A stretch of DNA of 5,066 nucleotides, from contig DDTZ01000170.1 in assembly GCA_002344565.1 (NCBI GenBank), positions 1 to 5,066 of the forward strand, read 5' to 3'. Positions 1 through 5,066 of the stretch are shown here, piece by piece. Below the pieces are notes generated by a model. The model searched no databases, was not told the origin of the DNA, and saw only the letters and a list, made by a program, of their open reading frames with translations. The DNA comes from Bdellovibrionaceae bacterium UBA2351 (GTDB lineage Bacteria > Bdellovibrionota > Bdellovibrionia > Bdellovibrionales > Bdellovibrionaceae). Position numbers and translations under genes: made by a program. Numbering within the stretch: position 1 is the stretch's first letter; each line of letters starts with the position of its first letter.

Positions 1-1290
1 ACGAAAAATATTCTGCCAGGAAGTCCGCAGGGGATCGTTCTGTCCTATATCGAATCGATCTTTATCAGAAAGTATATCATTGATAAAAAAGCAGATGATA
101 TCAAAGCGGCTCTGCGTGTTCAGTATGACTATGTTAGTAAAAATGGAACTCTGTTTGAACGGTCATTGTTTCTAATGACACTCGCTAATCATTCGCTTTC
201 AAAAAAAGATTTTACGAACGAAGTGAATGCATTAGTTGAGCTAGTGAAAAAATCATTAGAGCAAATGAAAGATACGGCAAGCCCAATTCAGTATGGAAAT
301 TTCGTTCCGCAATCCCAAAATGGTTGGGCAGCGTATCCGGGTAAAGCGGTTTCTTCAATGGCGATTGCGTACCGATCACTAGTTGTAGCTGCCGATTTCG
401 CTAACGACGGTATGCGTGCGGCAAAAGGCGCAGCGTCTGTAGCAAAAGTAACCTACATTAACGACACGATTAATCGCTTAGTTAAAAAGAATATCTTAGC
501 TAACTACAATGGCTATTATTTTGGATCGACATTCGATAACGGCGTTACGTTGACGTCCCTAGTAGACATTATCACAAAAGACGTAGAAGCTACGGTTTCT
601 AAAAAAGACATCGTGAAGAATTTAGAAGTTATGATTAATGATAAAGTCGTCCCGGCATCTGAGCTTGTGGTAAGCAATCATCTAACAGGTTACAATGTTG
701 TATTCAAAAATGGTAAACTATTGGGTGATCAAATTAAAGTATCTGTGAATTCGGTTCTAGAAAATCAGATACTGCGTGCTAAAGTTTCCAAGTTGTCATC
801 AAATGGTAGCTTGAAGTCAAAAGCTGCTGGCTGGAACATTGATCGTAAGTACTACCGTGTAAATGAAAAAGGCGAAAAGAAAGAAATTCAATCTGGCGAA
901 AAATTGCAAGTAGGTGAACTTGTTTATTGCGAAGTGAAATTTGATAGAATGAAAGACAGAAACTTCTGGCAGTCTCGTTACTATGTTGTAACAAATGACA
1001 CTCCAGCGGGATTTGAAACGATTCAAGAAGATCAAGTCTATCGTGGGTCTCCGTATAGTTTGCCGCTAATGTCAGCCACAAAGACACGCGAAATTTTGAA
1101 TCATCAAACGCGTTGGTTCTTTGATTTCTCTCGGGGTTGGATGGATAACGCAACTCAAGTGGGTGTTGTCTACCGTGTACAATATCCGGGTGAATTTAAT
1201 GCTGGTATAGCAAAGATTGAAGACTTCTATGATGAAACAAAAGCTTCTTACACTCGCTCTAACGTGTTTACTGTGGAATCAAAACAGTAA
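1..1290 (+). CDS. Bacterial alpha-2-macroglobulin family protein, C-terminal part (5' end outside window)
   Basis: The frame is open from base 1 to the TAA ending at 1290, giving 429 residues with no start in view; the TTG at 166 is internal, because the open frame and helical sequence continue upstream of it. Bacterial A2Ms are large periplasmic or membrane-anchored protease traps, often about 1,500-2,000 residues, so this is roughly the last quarter. Fragment residues about 40-195 look like the end of the alpha-helical thioester domain, including a YFGSTFDNG stretch (173-181) that resembles the WGST..DT motif of these proteins. Residues about 195-300 are beta-rich. The C-terminal macroglobulin domain follows, with the family signatures NDTPAGFE (332-339), a TREILNHQTRWFFDF block, and YRVQYPGEF followed by EDFYDE (391-412). 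The thioester cysteine (CxEQ motif) would lie upstream and cannot be assessed. The next gene starts inside this one. Family call is firm; whether it is a lipoprotein or a thioester-bearing type is unknown. Confidence 0.85.
   Translation, partial: TKNILPGSPQGIVLSYIESIFIRKYIIDKKADDIKAALRVQYDYVSKNGTLFERSLFLMTLANHSLSKKDFTNEVNALVELVKKSLEQMKDTASPIQYGNFVPQSQNGWAAYPGKAVSSMAIAYRSLVVAADFANDGMRAAKGAASVAKVTYINDTINRLVKKNILANYNGYYFGSTFDNGVTLTSLVDIITKDVEATVSKKDIVKNLEVMINDKVVPASELVVSNHLTGYNVVFKNGKLLGDQIKVSVNSVLENQILRAKVSKLSSNGSLKSKAAGWNIDRKYYRVNEKGEKKEIQSGEKLQVGELVYCEVKFDRMKDRNFWQSRYYVVTNDTPAGFETIQEDQVYRGSPYSLPLMSATKTREILNHQTRWFFDFSRGWMDNATQVGVVYRVQYPGEFNAGIAKIEDFYDETKASYTRSNVFTVESKQ
1217..1290 (+). other. 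Gene overlap and start region of the three-module protein
   Basis: The second gene begins inside the last 62 bases of the A2M gene in a different frame. Candidate starts are TTG 1217, ATG 1229 and ATG 1232. The overlap encodes the tail of the A2M C-terminal domain in one frame and the hydrophobic signal peptide in the other. The only purine-rich stretch near the ATGs is GAAG (1219-1222), 6 bases before the first ATG. There is no spacer for an own promoter, so the two genes should be co-transcribed, and the second is probably translated by ribosomes already on the message. The choice between the two ATGs cannot be made from sequence. Confidence 0.6.
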
Positions 1291-3520
1291 CGCCGGGTTA
1301 AAGGTCCGCTTTGCAGAAGGTTCTGCCGCGGACACAGCCAGTGTCAAAGAATCATTAGAAAAAACGGCACATGATTTTTGGTTCTCGGAGGAACAGTACT
1401 GGAAAGTCGTTCCTATTGAGCAAGAACTTGAAGTCGATTTCTCGTTGGTTTCGACAGACCATCTGGCACAAACACGCCGTCATCGAATCAGTTTTAATAT
1501 CTATACGCCTAAAGCAGATTTAGATTCTACTCTTCGTCATGAATTAGCTCATGTTTTTCTAAATAGCCAGTGTCCACTGCTGACTGACGGATTCGCTCAA
1601 GAGTTGTTTGCCTATTGGCGCAGTGGTGATTACCTGCGTTTGTTATATGGTCAGAAGCTCTTGTACACAAAGTCGGATGCATTTAAGGAGCTAAAAGACA
1701 CATCTCCGTTTGAACCTAGCAAGACGATCGCCGTTGCCCGATTGATCAATGAGTTGGTTAAAAAAGGAAACGAAAATTTCCTAAAAATTTGGTTTAACGA
1801 TGTCTTGGTGAACTGCCAAGACAAAGCATTTATTGAAAAACAAGACAGTTTGGCTAAGGGATTTTTGGATCGATTGCAGGGAACTCAGGCTAATTTATCT
1901 GTTAACGAAAGTGGATTTCTCGTTCTAGATGCTTTAGCAAATGAAGTATTAGTCGCTGAAGGCCCCTGGCAGAAAAAACAGTCTGTCGGATCGACATTAA
2001 AGCCATTTGCTGTTTCATTTTTTTCCGATTTAAAAAAAAGTAGATTAAGAAAAAATACGACTGAATGGGAGTGCGGTGAGGCTGCCTGGAAAAAATGGGA
2101 CTATAGAAAAGCGCTTAATTATTCTTGCAATGGATTTTTTCTAGATGTTCAGCCGAAGCCGGCAGAGCTTGCCAGCTATGTCGATACTCTAAATAGTCTG
2201 ACCGGATCGCAGTTTCAAACTCAGTGGCTGAATATGGCGGATATCATAGGTTTGTGGCCGACGTTACAATTGAACCTGTTCGATGTTGCTAAAATATATG
2301 ATTATCTTTTGGAGAAAGATCAAGAGACCGTTGGAATTTTAAAGCAAACGGCCCGCGCTGGTACGCTTTCGGGGACCAGTGATTCCAAGTGGTTTTTCGA
2401 TAATGGAATAGCGTTAAAATCAGGAACGACCACTAATCTGGATCTATCTGTGGAAACGGGCTTCATCGCCGCCGTGTTTAACTCAGGCAAAACATCGAAA
2501 ATTGCAGTGTTATATCGATCGGGGCGACGGCCTGTTGATTTACTGTCGGAACTAAAATCCAAAATTCAAAAATTTTTAAAACATCAAGATGCTCTGGCTC
2601 GAGTTCAAGTTCTTTCTAGCTTTAAATTGAATTCTATTCAGATTACGTGCCCCACGGTTGTATTTAAAAATGGAATTCAGCAGCCGTTAGGCAGTCAAAT
2701 CGACTTACAGAAAATGAACTCGGTAAATAATCGGCTTTCGTGTGCTGGAGAGCCATTTCAAGTTCACGCCCAGGATCAAGTCGTGCGCCGCCTGTTTGGG
2801 GACCTGACATTTCAAAAATTGAAACCGGTCGCTAAAATAGGCGACGCACGAAGTGAAAAAAATGCGCGAGCCAGACAAGGATCAGAGTTGGTTCTTACAA
2901 CCAGTGAACAGCACTATTTAAAAAGTGTTCTGTTTTCAGAGAGCGGCAACTACCGCAATGAATTGAAAAAGGCTTTGCTATTAGTTTTTAAAACTAACTT
3001 AGGCTTTTGGAATAAAAAAAAACAACCGATTTGTGACACTACGATTTGCCAAGTGTTTAACTTGAACTATGAATCCGTCACGCTAGCGCAAAAACAATCG
3101 ATTGATGATTTAATTTTTGATCTGGATTCAACCCATTTAGGAACAACGCAGTGGTTAGAATTTTCGTTAGGTGGAAATGAAATCTGGGAAAAGGAAGTGA
3201 GTGTTAAAGACGTGTCTAGTTATTTAAACACTCTAGATCTGACGAAATTTGAATTGCATAAACACAACGACGGGCTGAACCTCGTAATTAACGACAAACC
3301 GTTCGCAAATGAACCGTGCGAAAAATTTAGAACCTATTTTAAATTCCGTTCGTGCCCAGACTCCGCAGAAATGTCAGAGCGTGGATTGATAAAATTCAGT
3401 GGGCGTGGTGAAGGCCATGAACGTGGGATGGATTTAACAGCCGCTAACCAGATGGCTATTCAAGGTTTTAACTTCGATCAGATCATCGAAGCCTTTTACA
3501 AACTGAAAGTGCAAAAATAG
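1229..3520 (+). CDS. Secreted three-module protein: HExxH gluzincin-like, serine transpeptidase (PBP-like) and SpoIID/LytB-like domains
   Basis: The 763-residue product starts at ATG 1229 (a second ATG follows at 1232). I prefer these to the in-frame TTG at 1217 because a clean Sec signal peptide begins there (MMKQKLLTLALTCLLW, probable cleavage after SNA, residue 22) and GAAG at 1219-1222 can serve as a weak ribosome site. Module 1, about 23-230: RHELAHVFL holds HExxH (H104, E105, H108), then LLTDGFAQELF, placed like the WxxEG helix of Peptidase_MA-type gluzincins but with D120 for the usual Glu ligand. Module 2, about 230-450: GSTLKPF is the SxxK motif (S255, K258) as in PBP1C-type enzymes, SCN at 299-301 is SxN, and KSGT at 397-400 is the KTG box. 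No glycosyltransferase domain is present. Module 3, about 540-760: SpoIID-like, with likely catalytic E571 in YLKSVLFSES, CDTTICQVF (C602, C607), SLGGNEIW, and GRGEGHERGMDL near the end. The expected role is periplasmic wall cross-linking and/or glycan cleavage beside A2M. Activity of each module is inferred from motifs only. Confidence 0.8.
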   Translation: MMKQKLLTLALTCLLWNQNSNAGLKVRFAEGSAADTASVKESLEKTAHDFWFSEEQYWKVVPIEQELEVDFSLVSTDHLAQTRRHRISFNIYTPKADLDSTLRHELAHVFLNSQCPLLTDGFAQELFAYWRSGDYLRLLYGQKLLYTKSDAFKELKDTSPFEPSKTIAVARLINELVKKGNENFLKIWFNDVLVNCQDKAFIEKQDSLAKGFLDRLQGTQANLSVNESGFLVLDALANEVLVAEGPWQKKQSVGSTLKPFAVSFFSDLKKSRLRKNTTEWECGEAAWKKWDYRKALNYSCNGFFLDVQPKPAELASYVDTLNSLTGSQFQTQWLNMADIIGLWPTLQLNLFDVAKIYDYLLEKDQETVGILKQTARAGTLSGTSDSKWFFDNGIALKSGTTTNLDLSVETGFIAAVFNSGKTSKIAVLYRSGRRPVDLLSELKSKIQKFLKHQDALARVQVLSSFKLNSIQITCPTVVFKNGIQQPLGSQIDLQKMNSVNNRLSCAGEPFQVHAQDQVVRRLFGDLTFQKLKPVAKIGDARSEKNARARQGSELVLTTSEQHYLKSVLFSESGNYRNELKKALLLVFKTNLGFWNKKKQPICDTTICQVFNLNYESVTLAQKQSIDDLIFDLDSTHLGTTQWLEFSLGGNEIWEKEVSVKDVSSYLNTLDLTKFELHKHNDGLNLVINDKPFANEPCEKFRTYFKFRSCPDSAEMSERGLIKFSGRGEGHERGMDLTAANQMAIQGFNFDQIIEAFYKLKVQK

Positions 3521-3529
3521 AATTACTTA

Positions 3530-3545
3530 GCTAAATTATTTTAGC
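3530..3545. terminator. Small hairpin between convergent genes, possible weak terminator
   Basis: GCTAAA (3530-3535) pairs perfectly with TTTAGC (3540-3545) around a TTAT loop. It sits in the 29-base gap between the stop of the plus-strand wall gene and the stop of the minus-strand nitroreductase gene, the right place for a shared terminator. The stem is only 6 base pairs and A/T-rich. Reading rightward it is followed by a T-rich but broken stretch (CGACTTATTTTATAT), and reading leftward there is no clean T run. It is therefore at best a weak Rho-independent terminator. Confidence 0.3.
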
Positions 3546-3549
3546 CGAC

Positions 3550-4194
3550 TTATTTTATATATGTAAAAACGTCATTTTTGTCGAAACGTACTTTTTTGAT
3601 GTTTTGATATTTGTCGTCGGCATGACGGTAGCCGCAGGCAACGCCTGCCACAGTCGCATAACCCGAATTTTCAATACCTAAAACTTTGTCGTAGCCTTTT
3701 GGATCAAGGCCTTCCATTGGACATGTGTCGATATGTAACATCGCGGCTGTTTCCATGATGAAACCCATCGCAATGTACGCTTGACGTTGGGCCCAGTGAT
3801 AAATCGTTTCACTACGTGGACCATTTAACAAATCGCCGACCATGACTTTTTTGAACCCTGCTAATAGCTTGGGGTCCATGCCGCGCACTTCGGCTGTTTT
3901 GTTCACGTGTTTGTCGATTAAGTCTTCGTCTAATTTTACTTTGGTCGTTAGAACAACGTAATGAGAACAATCTTCGATTTGGGACTGACCCCAAGATAAC
4001 GAGGTCAGTTGTTTTAAAATATCGCGGTTGTGAACAACGATGAATTTCCAAGGTTGTAAACCGTACGATGACGGAGACAGTCTTAACGATTCTTCTAAAA
4101 TTTCCCAATCCTTGTCGCTGATCTTTTTTGAAGAATCAAATTTTTTAACAGCGTAACGCCAAGAGAGTTGTTTTAGAACGTAATCGTGATTCAT
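3550..4194 (-). CDS. NAD(P)H-dependent oxidoreductase, NfsB-type nitroreductase (FMN)
   Basis: A complete 214-residue protein, close to the usual length of about 217 for the oxygen-insensitive NfsB/FRase I group. These soluble cytoplasmic homodimers use FMN and NAD(P)H to reduce nitroaromatics, quinones or flavins by two electrons; the true substrate is seldom known. Visible signatures: WRYAVKKFD (12-20), matching the R-x-S/Y-x-x-K flavin-phosphate contacts near the N-terminus; SPSSYGLQPWKFIVV (40-54), the classic SPSS..QPW block; a helix with WAQRQAYIAMG (134-144); PMEG at 159-162, the conserved P-x-EG that lies over the flavin; and KKVRF at 200-204, with the C-terminal Lys/Arg phosphate contacts. 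The ATG at 4194 lies 5 bases after the stop of the Fn3 gene, with no strong Shine-Dalgarno sequence between, so the two are probably one transcript. All expected flavin-binding positions appear intact. Family is firm; the physiological substrate is not predictable. Confidence 0.93.
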   Translation of the reverse strand: MNHDYVLKQLSWRYAVKKFDSSKKISDKDWEILEESLRLSPSSYGLQPWKFIVVHNRDILKQLTSLSWGQSQIEDCSHYVVLTTKVKLDEDLIDKHVNKTAEVRGMDPKLLAGFKKVMVGDLLNGPRSETIYHWAQRQAYIAMGFIMETAAMLHIDTCPMEGLDPKGYDKVLGIENSGYATVAGVACGYRHADDKYQNIKKVRFDKNDVFTYIK

Positions 4195-4199
4195 AACTA

Positions 4200-4667
4200 C
4201 TACTTAGTTTCGAAGCTAGAAACTTCAAAAGGCCCTTTGATGAACATGGGATCATTCGAATTTTTAACAGCTGCGACTCTCCAGTAATATTTTTTACCTG
4301 CTTCTAGGCCTGTCACATCAAAACTAGGGCGTTTAACGAAATTGTCGTCGACTTTTAACCATTTGAAATTTGGATCAGTCGCTACTTGTAGGTGATAGTT
4401 TTCAGCCGTATCTACTGCGTTCCATTTTAAAGTTACACTTGTGCCCGGAACTTGAGCTTGGAAGGCAGGCTCGATCAATTCCGTCTTTTTGGGCGGCGTT
4501 GATTTTGATTTATTCATTTGAGGTTGTGGAAACAATTTACCTGGATCGCTTTTAGCTGAACCGTGAGCCGGTGCTGCCGCATGGGCATCAGCTGCGGCGT
4601 GTTCTTTAGCAAACCCAACTGAGAAAGAAAGGACAGAAGCGATAACGATTGCGAATGTGAATTTCAT
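4200..4667 (-). CDS. Small secreted protein with a fibronectin type III-like domain
   Basis: 155 residues from ATG 4667. I chose this start over an upstream ATG at 4727 because a Sec signal peptide begins here (MKFTFAIVIASVLSFSVGFA, cleavage probably after residue 20) and GGGGGA (complement of 4674-4679) stands 6 bases upstream as a good ribosome site. Residues 21-40 form a low-complexity Ala/His-rich segment (EHAAADAHAAAPAHG), followed by a Pro/Lys-rich linker to about 62. Residues about 64-155 read as one Fn3-like beta sandwich: SVTLKWNAVDTAENYHLQVATD, then VTGLEAGKKYYWRVAAV, ending in GPFEVSSFETK, which matches the usual W..V..A..Y.lqVA.D / gL..G..YYWRV.A / F.T pattern. There is no lipobox, so it should be a soluble periplasmic or exported protein. 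It lies directly upstream of the nitroreductase, but no functional link is evident. Binding partner is unknown. Confidence 0.82.
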   Translation of the reverse strand: MKFTFAIVIASVLSFSVGFAKEHAAADAHAAAPAHGSAKSDPGKLFPQPQMNKSKSTPPKKTELIEPAFQAQVPGTSVTLKWNAVDTAENYHLQVATDPNFKWLKVDDNFVKRPSFDVTGLEAGKKYYWRVAAVKNSNDPMFIKGPFEVSSFETK

Positions 4668-4673
4668 GTTAAA

Positions 4674-4679
4674 TCCCCC
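4674..4679 (-). promoter_or_regulatory. Ribosome binding site of the Fn3 gene
   Basis: On the minus strand this reads GGGGGA, 6 bases before ATG 4667. It is the only strong Shine-Dalgarno-like element near that gene. It decides the start in favour of the signal-peptide methionine and against the in-frame ATG 60 bases further upstream. Confidence 0.6.
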
Positions 4680-4732
4680 GAAAAATAGTAATAATTTCTT
4701 ATCCCACAAGGAATTTGAAAAATCCAATGGTT

Positions 4733-4738
4733 TATGAT
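4733..4738 (+). promoter_or_regulatory. Candidate -10 box for rnpB
   Basis: TATGAT is one mismatch from the TATAAT consensus and would start transcription near 4745, just before the expected 5' strand of helix P1. No good -35 box lies 16-18 bases upstream; the nearest, TTGAAA at 4715-4720, is only 12 bases away. There is no TGn extension. The call rests on the -10 match and its position. Confidence 0.35.
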
Positions 4739-4744
4739 AGATAA

Positions 4745-5066
4745 AACACGGTTTTGCGGATGATTGCTCTGCCGAAAGGCAGGGAGGAAAGTCCGGACTT
4801 CATTGAGCAGTGCAAAGGGTAACGCCCTTCCGTCGTAAGGCGAGGAACAGTGGAACAGAGAGAATGTCCAGGGCATCGATCTAAAAAGCGGGAACGGGAG
4901 CTTTTTAGGGAGCCGCTGGAGTGAAAACAGCTAAACTCTGCACGAAGCAAGATCAAATAGGGAAGCGCTAAGTTCGGCTCTGACGAGCTTCCGGGTAAGA
5001 TCGCTCGAGGGAATTGGAGACAGTTCTCCCAGATAAATAGTCATACATGAAGGTGGGTTTAGGGAC
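4745..5066 (+). ncRNA. rnpB: RNase P RNA, bacterial class A, 3' end outside window
   Basis: This is the catalytic RNA of RNase P, which trims 5' leaders from pre-tRNAs with the protein RnpA. Conserved blocks occur in order: GAGGAAAGTCCGGAC (4784-4798, 5' strand of P4), a P8 hairpin with TAACG loop (4815-4829), P9 with GTAA tetraloop (4831-4842), ACAGAGAGAA (4855-4864), GCAAGATCAAATAGGG (4947-4962), and AGATAAATA (5031-5039). Helices I could pair by eye: P2 ATGATT 4760-4765 with AGTCAT 5039-5044; P3 4767-4784, short with a GAAA loop; P12 CTAAAAAGC 4881-4889 with GCTTTTTAG 4900-4908; GGAAGC 4961-4966 with GCTTCC 4987-4992; and P18 GAATTG/CAGTTC around a GAGA loop (5011-5026). The L15 GGT that binds the tRNA CCA end is present (4994-4996). 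The 3' strands of P4 (expected AGAACCCGGCTT-like) and P1 are not in view, so the gene runs past 5066. The 5' end is estimated from the -10 box and could shift by several bases. Confidence 0.93.

Noticed and set aside
779..1153. Minus-strand open frames inside the A2M gene
   Set aside because: They lie opposite clearly conserved A2M coding sequence and have no domain, signal peptide or ribosome site.
1217..1228. TTG 1217 as start of the wall protein
   Set aside because: It would add four residues (MKTS) before a complete signal peptide that already begins at ATG 1229; TTG also lacks a better ribosome site.
1229..1294. Lipoprotein signal in the wall protein (LALTC)
   Set aside because: The residue before the Cys is Thr, which does not fit the lipobox, and the hydrophobic stretch continues past the Cys to an SNA cleavage site.
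2320..2562. Minus-strand open frame opposite the KSGT region
   Set aside because: It is a shadow of the transpeptidase module, with no independent support.
4370..4555. Plus-strand open frame inside the Fn3 gene
   Set aside because: It is opposite the conserved Fn3 coding sequence, and its product resembles nothing.
4668..4727. N-terminal extension of the Fn3 protein from ATG 4727
   Set aside because: It would bury the signal peptide behind 20 residues, ignore the GGGGGA site, and reach almost to the rnpB -10 box.
4664..4956. Minus-strand open frames across the RNase P RNA
   Set aside because: They are antisense to a confidently identified structured RNA and encode no recognisable protein features.
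1..5066. CRISPR array, insertion sequence, tRNA or attachment site
   Set aside because: I saw no spaced direct repeats, transposase sequence, terminal inverted repeats or tRNA-like cloverleaf on either strand.

Overview
The window looks like chromosomal DNA from a Gram-negative bacterium of moderately low G+C. All four proteins are of ordinary bacterial families and at least two carry Sec signal peptides. The pairing of a bacterial alpha-2-macroglobulin (A2M) with a penicillin-binding-type protein implies a periplasm and peptidoglycan. The style of the genes (Fn3 domain behind a short Ala/His-rich linker, lysine-rich proteins) reminds me of the Bdellovibrio group or other former deltaproteobacteria. 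That placement is an impression only; no marker here settles it.

Layout. (1) Positions 1-1290, plus strand: the C-terminal 429 residues of an A2M-like protein whose start lies outside the window. (2) 1229-3520, plus strand, overlapping gene 1 by 62 bases: a secreted 763-residue protein that I read as three fused modules: an N-terminal HExxH gluzincin-like domain, a central serine transpeptidase (penicillin-binding) domain with SxxK, SxN and KSGT motifs, and a C-terminal SpoIID/LytB-like domain. (3) A 29-base convergent gap with one small hairpin. (4) 3550-4194, minus strand: an NfsB-type FMN nitroreductase. (5) 4200-4667, minus strand, 5 bases upstream of the nitroreductase: a small secreted protein with one fibronectin type III-like domain. 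(6) From about 4745 to the right edge, plus strand and divergent from gene 5: the RNase P RNA gene rnpB, class A, cut off before the 3' strands of P4 and P1. No stretch over 300 bases is empty.

How the parts fit. In many proteobacteria an A2M gene (yfhM type) sits beside pbpC, which encodes penicillin-binding protein 1C, and the pair is thought to trap foreign proteases and repair the wall where it is breached. Here the A2M gene is followed, in an overlapping and probably translationally coupled arrangement, by a protein that keeps the transpeptidase motifs but has no room for a glycosyltransferase. Instead it carries a protease-like fold in front and a SpoIID-like glycan-cleaving fold behind. 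This A2M plus three-module wall enzyme is the most unusual thing in the window. The nitroreductase/Fn3 pair and rnpB appear unrelated to it.
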